From contig OZ022506.1 of the NCBI GenBank assembly GCA_963989385.1, positions 67,281,434 to 67,345,433 of the forward strand: a stretch of 64,000 nucleotides of DNA, in the 5' to 3' direction. Shown here one piece after another: positions 55,222 to 64,000 of the stretch (its first letter is position 1; each line of letters opens with the position of its first letter). The notes below the pieces were generated by a model, which searched no databases, was not told where the DNA came from, and saw only the letters and a program-made list of their open reading frames with translations. The translations under genes and the position numbers were made by a program. This DNA is from Ctena decussata. Its lineage: Eukaryota > Mollusca > Bivalvia > Lucinida > Lucinidae.

Positions 55222-56284
55222 AACCTGTCTTGGTCATGGTAATTGTTTACACTGTAAGTATAATATAGGTATAACTGCCTACCCTGTATTTAATAAATGC
55301 ATCCAGTATAAATGCACCATATACATGATCAAACTTTTGAGAAAAAGCTACCGTTTTCATCTGGTGTAACTTGCAATTTGAGAAACAGTTGGAACAAATT
55401 AATGCTAAGACGCTCCTTGTAAATCATTAAAGTACCGCCAGAGCAAAGTAAATTTTCAATATCGAAGTTAATTTTTTAGATTTCTGCGAAGAAAAAACTC
55501 CCTTTGATCTTTCCGTATAAAACGTCTTTTTTTAAACAGCCTGTCCCTCTGTTTTGTTTTCTAAACTGTAGAGAACAACAAACATAAAAAACGTGCTTAG
55601 AAACTTCTCAGGAACTGACACAATTCAATCCCAGATCCCACCCAAGACACCATGTGGGAAAAGGACAACACAAAATCAGTCATCACCGAAGACATCACAA
55701 TCGGCAGCCATATAGATGGTCACCGGGCTATATAGCCTTAGCATCACAAACAATATATCAATAACAACAAACAACACATAAAACAACCAAGAAGAACCAA
55801 ACAGAAGTGCCCCCTTGGGACGGCCAGCAATGAAATTACTGTGGAGTGTGGAGCTTATAACCCGTTTGCGGTCGAGCCCTAGGTTCTGATTTAGTAAATC
55901 AGACACTTAGTTGTTCGGTTTGCGTGGAAAATTCCTAGGTCATAAGTGCAATATCTCAGGAACATAGAAATCAATCAAAATTAAAACTAAGATAATACAA
56001 ACATGAGGACTTACAGAAATAGTAACACTGAAAATCCGGAGAAGAAGAAACCAACCAGTCAAACCACGGTGGGTTCGACCCAAAACGTCCAAGGAGCTAC
56101 ATTATTTTTATGGCTTTATTCAGATCTTTGTATTTACCACAAATCACCACCTTAACCAATGTCTCTCATATTTTGACAGTTTCCAATAATCAGGTTTGTT
56201 AAAATGATGAACTTAATTTGATCATTGACCTTTTTACTCAGGTAAAAAATTCAGGACCTCATGGCCCTTTTGGATATCCATATC

Positions 56285-57484
56285 CTGATGTACAGTGAAT
56301 ATCAGATCAACATGTGCATTCGCACACCCTGTTCACAGATTCAATAAATCAAAGGACTTCTATGCTTAAGGCGTGAATTTTCCCCATGATTTAAAAGTTA
56401 TACGGATCACTGACTTTTACTTTGCATTTATGACTATGGCTTGTAACTTGCATGACAAATGCATTTTCAAGTGTTTGTGTCTATTTAAAGTACGTTAAAC
56501 ATACGTTGACGTCGACGTCATTGTTGAGATAAATTGTAAATTATCCTCAAACTGATCGTTGAAATAATGATTTACTGTATACATTTCACCCTTTTTTGAC
56601 TTACATTACTTACATAACAGACAACAGGGGATAGTTTTGACTATATGTGTGCGACCTTGACCTCATTTCAAGGTCATGATACACAATATAATCCTTGAAG
56701 ATCACAGTGCTACTGTTGACCATTCTTCTTCTTTGGCTTATTGAGTATCGTTCCCCCCCCCGTGACCCAGCTTCCCACTCATATATATTGCGTACTTGCA
56801 TCGCATAAGGGGGGGTGGGGGTGGGGGGGGAAGTACTTGTATTTTAGTTATAGTGAAGCGTTCTCTTTTGGCCGCTTTGACCGGAAGTATAACTGTAGTT
56901 TTGCATGTTTAAATGCCAGTCAGGCGTAACAAGAAGAAAATCATTGCTTTGTATTGTGATATGCATGTATGTAGCATGCATTTATGACAAAAATGTATGG
57001 AATAAATGACTGATTTCAATATTTTTATTACCTCAAAAATTGAGGTATGCGAAAACCTTGAATTAAGGGTAGGTAGGTCAGACTGGATTATCTCCCCATG
57101 TCTTTGGGTCTGAATCACAAATGATCTGATTTCATACAGCTTACATATTTGTGGAAGCTCCGCAAAGAAAAATTTGCACACTTTATACTTTTGAAAATTC
57201 GGACCTGTCGCGCCGGTCTAATGGGGGGAATCCTCGCCTTAATCGAAGAAGTCCTTTATTTCGGAAGCAAACCTCTCATCACCGCGAATCAATACATTCA
57301 ATTTTAGTCAGATTCGATCAATGCCGGTCAGAACACGATCCATACCAGATCGTTTTGTAGACTATGCTAAAACTTCCAATCCGATGACTGGATTGGCGTT
57401 TAGCACATGAAGGATTTCACTGGCATGATCGGTATACTGGTGGGGAGCGGATCAGTTTACGTAGATTTGTTTGCATATAATATA
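56285..57484. other. Upstream flank of P450 copy 2, partly unique
   Basis: From about 56345 to 57200 the sequence has no clear match in unit 1, so it is either an insertion here or a deletion there. It has a C9 run (56753-56761) and a G-rich tract (56809-56830) that are complementary. Short frames (56610-57360) have no recognised domain. Similarity to unit 1 resumes by about 57300 (GATTCGATCAATGCCGG). Confidence 0.45.
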
Positions 57485-58045
57485 CCGTATTCTACCTTAT
57501 TAGCGCAAATGCACCTATAAGCGCACGCCATGACAATTCGTGAGGCATAGGACTATGAATGAACATATATGCAATAGCATATTTCATTTTTTAGTTCTAA
57601 AGCTTATCTATCCTTCTATGACCATACATATTTAAAGGTTAAGAATCAGAGAAAAGCTGCCTATAAGCAGCTTTTCTCTCATGCTTTACCTTCAAATTCG
57701 TTCCCTTCAATATATAATAACCTATAAAATGTGCGCTTATAACAAGGGCGTAGCAACCTATACGGCAAATACGCAAGTGCTTATTGAAATTTTGTCAAAA
57801 TTGACAAAATTTCAAAACGCACCTGCATATTTGCATGCTGAAATTTTATAAATTAGACAAGTTGCCAAAGAGGCTGAAATACTACCATTCCCTTCAGGGA
57901 GTAGAGTTTAAAACATGGTTGTGCGTACCATGCAATTGCCTCTAGTTACGCCCATGTATAAGAAAGAAAAGTTTACTAGTTTACAAGTATTTGCCGCCAT
58001 TTTGAAAAAGTTAAGTGAACATAGCGCTAATAAGGTCGACTACAG
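57485..58045. mobile_element. Non-autonomous DNA element inserted upstream of P450 copy 2
   Basis: The ends CCGTATTCTACCTTATTAGC and (inverted) CTGTAGTCGACCTTATTAGC, with TA on both sides (57483-57484, 58046-58047). Unit 1 reads GATATATAAGAACC without interruption at 48512-48525. Contains a hairpin at 57651-57682 (AGAGAAAAGCTGC arms). The right edge is 179 bp before the ATG. The frame at 57915-58124 runs out of the element and is not thought to be a gene. Confidence 0.8.
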
Positions 58046-58224
58046 TAAGAACCTTTTTCTCGTGTCAAATCAATATGTTAATGCCATGTGTATACACAAT
58101 GGCCTTGAGATTTGCTATTTGTAGAGTGGCTAGACTTAATATGTAATCTTTAAAAGTGTTGTATCGACTGAACATTTTGCACCTGGTTGAGGCTGATATG
58201 GTTATAGTTAACAAAAAGTGAAGT

Positions 58225-59715
58225 ATGTTTGCCTTGGATGAAAACTTTTCGACGTGTCTGATATTTGCTGCAGTTTTTCTCCTCGTATATTTATTGTCAC
58301 GAAAACCTGCGGGAATTCCACCAGGGCCAGCTTTTACACTTCCGTTTATCGGAGATCTTCCTCTTCTGATTGGCGGAAATATTCTCGGCGCGTTCAGGAA
58401 GTTACGTAAGAAACATGGCGAAATATTTACCTTCTATTTGGGTAAGGATCTAACTATTGTGATTAATGGGTATTCTTTGATACAGAAAGCAGCAGTGTCC
58501 AAAGGTGGCGTTTTCTCAGGAAGGCCAGGGGTGTTAATGAATGACGTGACCGGAGGCAGAAAGGGTGTTGTATTTACCGAGGGAGAGTTATGGAAGCGCC
58601 AAAGAAAATTTACGAATGCCAATCTCCAAGAATTTGGGTTTGGAAAAACTTCGTTTGAAGACAAAATACTGAAAGAAGTGAAGTGTTTTATTGAAGTACT
58701 TCATGACAATGGGGGCCAACCGCTAGACCTGAAAGATTTGATTCACGCAAGCGTTGCAAACATAATTTTTGCCATAGTTTGTGGAAAAAGGCATGCTTAT
58801 GATGATGCTGAATACAAAGGACTTCTTCATGACTCAGAATTAGCCGCAAAACAAGTTCTTAATGTGAGTGTGTTATTAAGTTGTGCCCCTTTTCTTCGGT
58901 ACGTACCAGGAGACCCATTACATATGAATATTATGCATGCGAATCGTATTAAGTGGGAGAAATATTTTATTGAAAGATATGAGCAACACAAGGAAACACT
59001 CGATGAAAATAATCCACGAGATTTTTATGACTTGTTCATAACCGAAAAGTTGAAGCAAGATAATGAAGATTTTTCCCTTGCCCAGCTCATTGCTATTTCA
59101 AGAGATCTCTTTGGAGCCGGTTCCGAAACAACTGCTACGACTATACGATGGGCTGTTCTTTATCTTCTGAAATATGAAGACATCAAAAAGCGGCTACAGG
59201 CTGATATAGACAGTGTTATACCTGATAACCATTTTCCGAATCTTGGCGATAAAGCCAGACTGCCTTACGTTGAAGCGTTTACCATGGAAGTTCTTCGATT
59301 AGCTAATATTGTTCCCTTAGCGCTGCCTCATTCCGTAACAGGAGACAACGATGTCATGTTTGAGGGCTATAAAATTCCAAAGGACTGTTCTATTTTGTTC
59401 AATTTAGACTCAGTTCTTCAGGATCCACTGGTCTTTGAAGACCCGGAAGAGTTTAATCCCGGAAGATTTATAGATTCAGATGGAAATATATTGCGTCCAA
59501 AGGAGTTTATCCCATTTGGCATAGGGCGCCGTGTATGCCTTGGGGAAGCTGTTGCCAAAATGGAGCTGTTTTTATTTCTAACTACTATGATTAAATATTT
59601 TGACTTTATATTACCGGAAGACGCCACTGAGCTAGATTTTGAAGGGGTTTTAGGGGTGACAAATGCTCCCAAACCGTACAGGGTTCGAGCAGTCAGTCGC
59701 AGTTCAACTGCCTAG
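58225..59715 (+). CDS. Cytochrome P450 monooxygenase (CYP2-clan like), intronless, copy 2
   Basis: 496 residues in one exon, with all P450 landmarks at the same positions as copy 1: anchor 11-25, KPAGIPPGPAF, WKRQRKF (123-129), GAGSETT (297-303), ExxR (355-358), NPGRF and FGIGRRVCLG with Cys438 as haem ligand. Expected role is ER-bound oxidation of a lipophilic compound; no substrate can be named. Differences from copy 1 include three Asp-to-Ala changes (191, 239, 286), A363V and A374D/S375N in the segment after the K helix that usually contacts substrate. No stop, frameshift or intron. Its upstream and downstream flanks carry insertions that copy 1 lacks. Confidence 0.93.
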   Translation: MFALDENFSTCLIFAAVFLLVYLLSRKPAGIPPGPAFTLPFIGDLPLLIGGNILGAFRKLRKKHGEIFTFYLGKDLTIVINGYSLIQKAAVSKGGVFSGRPGVLMNDVTGGRKGVVFTEGELWKRQRKFTNANLQEFGFGKTSFEDKILKEVKCFIEVLHDNGGQPLDLKDLIHASVANIIFAIVCGKRHAYDDAEYKGLLHDSELAAKQVLNVSVLLSCAPFLRYVPGDPLHMNIMHANRIKWEKYFIERYEQHKETLDENNPRDFYDLFITEKLKQDNEDFSLAQLIAISRDLFGAGSETTATTIRWAVLYLLKYEDIKKRLQADIDSVIPDNHFPNLGDKARLPYVEAFTMEVLRLANIVPLALPHSVTGDNDVMFEGYKIPKDCSILFNLDSVLQDPLVFEDPEEFNPGRFIDSDGNILRPKEFIPFGIGRRVCLGEAVAKMELFLFLTTMIKYFDFILPEDATELDFEGVLGVTNAPKPYRVRAVSRSSTA

Positions 59716-59763
59716 CTTTTCCTGTTGAATAGTACATATGTATGCAATACTTTTCCCTTTAAT

Positions 59764-59914
59764 ACAAATATTCTCTACTGTATAGAACACACCCCCAGTC
59801 TTTATTGGTTTTATGATCCTATTATGTCATTATCTGTGTGTGTTTGAAGACACAGCAGTATCACTTGACTGTTGCATAATAGGATTATGACATCCAATAA
59901 ATAGGAATATTTGT
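59764..59914. mobile_element. MITE just downstream of P450 copy 2 only
   Basis: The ends ACAAATATTC and GAATATTTGT are perfect inverses. Inside, ATGATCCTATTATG pairs with CATAATAGGATTAT. It lies 49 bp beyond the stop codon and is absent after copy 1. It contains AATAAA at 59896-59901 on the + strand, 181 bp past the stop, which could serve as a poly(A) signal. Confidence 0.75.
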
Positions 59915-60254
59915 CTTTAAGGGGCGCTTCTAATTATACAGTGTAGTCAAATACTCCAGATACTTGATGATCGCTTTACCCTTCTCTGACTAGTGGACAG
60001 TCCATCCTTATCATTTTCAAGAGTCCATTTCTAGTTTCAGAACTAGAAATGGACTCTTCCAAATGATAAGAGGATGCTTTATTTTTTATTGTGTTTTGCT
60101 AAGAAATTTTGGAAAGCAAACTGTGATCCCAAAATCCCAAAGCGGGCTTCTAGTCTTTGAAGGGTTAAGGTCCGGTGGATGTGGTTGTATATATTGTGGA
60201 TGGTGTCTCAATCTAGTGTTGGATAAAGGTGATGGACAAAGCCTGAATAGTGCT

Positions 60255-60467
60255 CTGGGGCCATATTTACCAAACGACTTGTGGTTGCTATTATGATTTC
60301 TATAAAGGAGATTCCTTGCAACTACATGAAATTTGCTCTGGAGGAACAGTCTGTAAGAGACTGTTCCTCCAGAAAAAATTTCATAGTTGTACGGAATCAC
60401 CTTCATAGAAAATTAGCCTTAGCAACAGCATAGCAACGACTTAGTCGTTTTATAAATACGGCCCCTG
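60255..60467. mobile_element. Palindromic MITE, CTGGGGCCGTATTT family, unit 2 copy
   Basis: CTGGGGCCATATTTACCAAA at the left and (inverted) CAGGGGCCGTATTTATAAAA at the right. The centre GGAGGAACAGTCT-GTAAG-AGACTGTTCCTCC is a strong hairpin. Orthologous in position to 50562-50777. Confidence 0.8.
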
Positions 60468-61230
60468 ATTTTTTTTCTCTCAACTCTAAGCGTTTACCAA
60501 TATATTTACATGCCGATTTTTTTTTTCTCTCTTTTTTTTTTTTTTTTTTTTATGTTGTAGTTACAGGCTACGAGTATACCGTATTTTGACGCCTTTGCGG
60601 ATGGCTATGGCGCAGAACGTCGCCGGTTGGAATCTCAAGCGGGTTAACAGAGTCTCGGTCAACCCAGCAATAAATGGGTACCTGTTTCGAATCAGAGGAG
60701 GTTAGCGGCAGTGGAAGGAAGAGAAATTGTTCCTTCCTTCGTATGCTAAACACACGATACAAAGGGTCTCTAACACCCACTGCCCCTACGGTCACAAGGC
60801 TACGGAAACTTTTACCTTTAACTATATTTTGACAATTGTGAGGTTATTTTCAATGGATTTTGTTGTTTGTTTGTTGCTTGTATGTGAAGCTTTTTCAGGA
60901 TATGGAACATTTGTCTGCGTTTATTGTGAGTGTATTGTTTTAAGGAGCGCGTTATAAGTTCAAAGTTGTATACTTAGGAAAGTCTTGAAGTCACTATATT
61001 TTTTAACTTTTTAATGTGCGTGATCAATATAGTTATTATCGACTGGGAGCAAATTGTGATCCTTTTAATTCTTACCTCTCTACGTTTATATGTCTATCTC
61101 AGCTCAGGAGAGAAACACAGTCATCTAGACAGTTCACCTCTAATATTATTCATTTTGAAAACAGAGTGCCTGAGAGTGTACTCTATATAGAGCGTTCTTT
61201 TTAAATCTGTAGACAAAATGCTGTATGGTA
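60468..61230. other. Shared downstream sequence, no gene seen
   Basis: A long T-run at 60523-60551, then sequence matching 50850-51570 of unit 1. No domain-bearing frame. Confidence 0.4.
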
Positions 61231-61436
61231 GATTCGGGTAACTTCGGACATGGGGGTAAATCGGACATACCAATGCAAACAGTGAAAATCCAGATGAGAC
61301 GGTTCATTATGAACCGTCTCATCAGGATTTTCTCTGTTTGGCCAGTTATTTTTGTTTTAGTTCCAAACAATAGACATATAAAGGAAACAATGTCTCTGTC
61401 AGAATTTACCCGCTGTCCGAAGTTACCCGACTCTCC
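61231..61436. mobile_element. MITE with TCGGGTAACTTCGGACA ends, unit 2
   Basis: Same element and position as 51575-51786. The internal hairpin reads ATGAGACGGTTCAT-TATGAACCGTCTCAT, with both arms changed together compared with unit 1 (GGCTCAT there), so pairing is kept. Confidence 0.8.
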
Positions 61437-61708
61437 CCGAATGCATTGTCAGACAAACTGAAGCAGCACATTTTTTTATACTGTAGAAAAAATGCATAAA
61501 TGGTCGTGGGCTTTGAAAAACGAGCAGGGGCTCATGTATACCTCGGTGTATTATATAGCCAGAATTGCCCAACAAGACGGTATATGACCTAATTCCCAAT
61601 AGATAAAATTAATCGTGTTATAAAATCAAATTTTATAAAATGTAAGGTCAGCAGCAAAATGCTTATCAGAAATAAGTAGTTTTCCTGTAAAGTGATTAAC
61701 TGATAAAT

Positions 61709-61951
61709 GAGCCGTGACACGACAAAACCAAAATATGGGTGTGAGCCCAGCGCAGACTGAGATCAGCCTGGGCATCTGCCCAGTCTGATCAGAGTCTTAG
61801 CTGTCCGCATGGAGGTAGCTTAGACTCTTAGCTACCCTTTAAGCATTTAGCGAATAGTCTGGTCGGACTGGACGCCAGGACGGATGTCCAGGCTGATGTT
61901 AGTCTGCGCTGGGCGCACAAGCACTTTGTTTGTTTTCTCGTGTCGCGGCTC
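61709..61951. mobile_element. Foldback element, GAGCCGCGACACGAC family, unit 2 only, AAAT target duplication
   Basis: AAAT at 61705-61708 and 61952-61955. Unit 1 has the intact site GATAAATCAACTCATC near 52285-52300. The asymmetric core (CCGCATGGAGGTAGCTTAG) is inverted relative to the copy at 52330-52565, so the two landed in opposite orientations. Confidence 0.9.
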
Positions 61952-62528
61952 AAATCAACTCATCTGAAGTGGACTATTTGTCTGGAAACAAATATGTATC
62001 GCCCTAGTTGTAGTTCAGTTTCCAAGACAATGCCAAGTGGTGCCATTGACACATTTCAGACATACTGTCAAAATTTTGCTCTTTGGTATTTTGCGGAACG
62101 AAACGAAACTTTCGTTGTGTTTCGCAAAATACCAATAGCCAAATCAAACAGACATTTTTTGCAGGATTAATCGCATTTGAAATGAGATGAGATGGTGTGA
62201 TCAAGCAAGAAAGTGTCTCAAATTTGTGCTGTCATTTTTTTCCATTTTCAGTTATGTAAAGGTATTTCATTTCATTTTTGTAAAGGTATTTCATTTCATT
62301 TTGTTCGTCAAATTTACCATTAAGTATAATGAGTATACAATCCTTGTAAATTTATTCTAGTATGGTAATTTTTCTTAAAAGTAATGTTTAATCACAAAGC
62401 AATGCAAACAAGACTATGGCACATTTACTTGTAAGTATACATTTTATGACATAGCAATGCAAATAAAAATATAATATTTTCATTTGTATAGTAACAGTTT
62501 ATCATAAATTAATGCAATCAAGACTTTT

Positions 62529-62763
62529 GAGCCGCGACACGACAAAACCAAAAATGTGGCTGTGCACCCAGCGCAGACTCAGATCAGCCTGGATATCCGC
62601 CCAGTTTGACCAGACTCTTTGTTAAGTGCTCAAAGAGTAGCTGAGGGTCTAAGCCACCTTCATGCGGACAGCGAAAACTCTGATCAGACTGGCGGTTGCC
62701 CAGGCTGATCTGAGTTTGCGCTGGGCGCGCAACCACATCGTTGGTTTTGTCGTGTCGCGGCTC
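62529..62763. mobile_element. Foldback element, GAGCCGCGACACGAC family, second unit 2 copy
   Basis: The arms GAGCCGCGACACGACAAAAC and the complement of GTTTTGTCGTGTCGCGGCTC are perfect. Unit 1 lacks it at the matching site (about 53060). The flanking TTTT and AGTT do not give a clean duplication. Confidence 0.85.
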
Positions 62764-63092
62764 AGTTTTTGCTTATGACAAGCAAAGTCAATAAGAAATA
62801 CCACATTTTTCCTTGTGCAAAATATAATTTAAGCAAAGCCAGTAAAACATTTTATTTCCCCATGTGCATAATATTAAAACAAGCAATGCAAATGAAAATT
62901 CGTCTACCACAATATGGTATGTTCTGTTGTCACAAAACAATGCAGACAAGTTGTTATATTCCTCTTTTCTTATAAAGCAATGCAAATAAATGTATTTTCC
63001 TTGTTGGTAACAGTTTATCATAAAATGTAATGCAAATTTCATAGAAAATGTCTCCCTTAACTCTGTTTAAGATGGGATTGATGTATATGCGT

Positions 63093-63306
63093 GCTCCAGG
63101 TAAGAAGGGGTAACACAGATAATTTTAAGATATTTTTTCTTCTTTTTGATTTTTCTTATTTCTGAAGAAAAAAACCCATATGTTGTGACCCTCATTAAAA
63201 CCATCTCGTCGAGACGGTTCTTCTAATGGGTCACAACTTATGTTTCGATGGAGAAATATCAGAACTTATCCCTAAATTATCCCTGTTACCTCTTCTTATC
63301 TGGAGC
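63093..63306. mobile_element. MITE with GCTCCAG-TAAGAAG ends, unit 2
   Basis: Same element as 53449-53666. The right end here is uninterrupted (CTTCTTATCTGGAGC) and shows the site into which the foldback at 53666-53996 inserted in unit 1. Confidence 0.8.
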
Positions 63307-63395
63307 TTCACCGAGGACTGAAGATGATGACTGATATGCGTGAAAAAAGGGCCTTGCATCAAACAGTCAACTCTGCGCATTTATGCTCAGACTGA

Positions 63396-63564
63396 ATGGA
63401 TGGGTGGATGACTTGCGATTTTACGTCTCTTTGAAGAGTATTTCAGTCATATCAGGACGATGAGAGGGTGATAATGGAAGGTTGTGTGCAATGGAACCTC
63501 GTTTACGGTAGGAAAGATTCTCGCCTCAAGCGGGACTCGAACGCGGGTTCGCTAGATCAGTAGC
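63396..63564 (-). mobile_element. tRNA-derived SINE, copy 3, unit 2 only, with 12-bp target duplication
   Basis: The - strand reads tRNA-like head (CTAGCGAACCCGCGTTCGAG), body with GTAAACGAGGTTCCATTGCA and tail ending CATCCACCCATCCAT. TGCTCAGACTGA flanks both sides (63384-63395 and 63565-63576). Unit 1 has the empty site TGCTCAAACTGAT near 54088-54100. The A-box half of the head is missing, so it is 5'-truncated, as is common for retroposed copies. Confidence 0.85.
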
Positions 63565-63830
63565 TGCTCAGACTGATCAGGGTCTTTGTTCTTTGGATGT
63601 TCAAGGAGGTCGTATATGCAAAAATAGCTGATATGCTTCTTCTCTGTTTCCACATGACGTAAGGTACCTTTTACGCGACATCATTAGGGCCACCTCTTTG
63701 ACACGATTCTAATGAGGGGTCAGACGTTATGAGTGCTCGACTGAGCAGAAATCATCTCCAGACTTATCAGTCAAAAGCTCCTCTTAGTTAGTGTTTCACT
63801 CCTATATTTGCAAGTTCTCACCCAGCAGGC

Positions 63831-63909
63831 ATACAACGTTGAATCAACATTGAATAAACATTGACTTAATGTTTATTCAACTTTGATGGAACGTTGTGTG
63901 CCCAGTTGG
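63831..63909. mobile_element. CCCAGC-type MITE, unit 2
   Basis: Counterpart of 54343-54432: CCCAGCAGGCATACAACGTT at the left, ACGTTGTGTGCCCAGTTGG at the right, and a TTGAATAAACATTGA central hairpin. Confidence 0.75.
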
Positions 63910-64000
63910 TAGTTATTTATGCTGTATGCGTTTTATATTCACAGTATCCGAACGCACTGTACCCTCTCTTCCGGTTTTCATAGCGTTGAATCGAGAGTAC

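Larger units (their letters stand above)
55222..63939. repeat. Segmental duplication, unit 2 (with an intact P450)
   Basis: The counterpart of 46704-54461, same orientation. Unit-2-only insertions: 57485-58045, 59764-59914, 61709-61951, 62529-62763 and 63396-63564. Together with the unit-1-only set, these explain most of the length difference. Confidence 0.9.

Noticed and set aside
58434..59672. - strand frames opposite the P450 genes (also 48676-50151)
   Set aside because: They are antisense shadows of the P450 coding sequence.

Overview
This window looks like repeat-dense nuclear DNA from an invertebrate animal. I think a bivalve mollusc is most likely, judging from the style of the interspersed repeats, but I could not check that by database search. 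The only recognisable host genes are three members of one intronless cytochrome P450 family (CYP2-clan style). Two are complete, on the + strand (48695-50185 and 58225-59715). One is on the - strand and broken by a single missing base (22659-24187). Almost everything else is mobile DNA: two LINE-type retrotransposons with reverse transcriptase, smaller LINE pieces, tRNA-like SINEs, and many non-autonomous inverted-repeat (foldback/MITE) DNA elements, often nested.

Layout. 1-3660: a 98-bp minisatellite hosting four separate DNA elements. 4.4-15.1 kb: MITEs, a 2.7-kb element at 5662-8374 whose terminal arms are arrays of 16-18 bp units, a hAT-like element, a 243-bp tandem repeat, a tRNA-like sequence, SINEs, and a 356-bp tandem duplication. 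15590-16378: a second element of the same array-armed design that carries a piece of Mutator-like (MULE) transposase. 16558-18284: a 1.7-kb palindrome. 19.2-22.6 kb: nested MITEs and retroelement tails. 22.6-24.2 kb: the broken P450. 26.5-30.1 kb: a nearly full-length LINE with two in-frame stops. 31.2-37.6 kb: a large interrupted inverted repeat with nested elements. 39.0-48.1 kb: long tandem-rich repeats, one interrupted by a CR1-like LINE.

46704-54461 and 55222-63939 are two copies of one segmental duplication, each carrying one intact P450 (about 94% identical proteins). Since the duplication, each copy has gained its own set of insertions, so each serves as the empty site for the other. 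This fixes element boundaries and target duplications for several families. Two of these insertions lie just upstream of the P450 start codons and may have made the two promoters different.

No operon, CRISPR array, rRNA or other prokaryote-type feature was seen. Most other open frames are short and lie inside repeats. Identity, orientation and boundary statements come from reading the sequence by eye; none was computed by alignment software.
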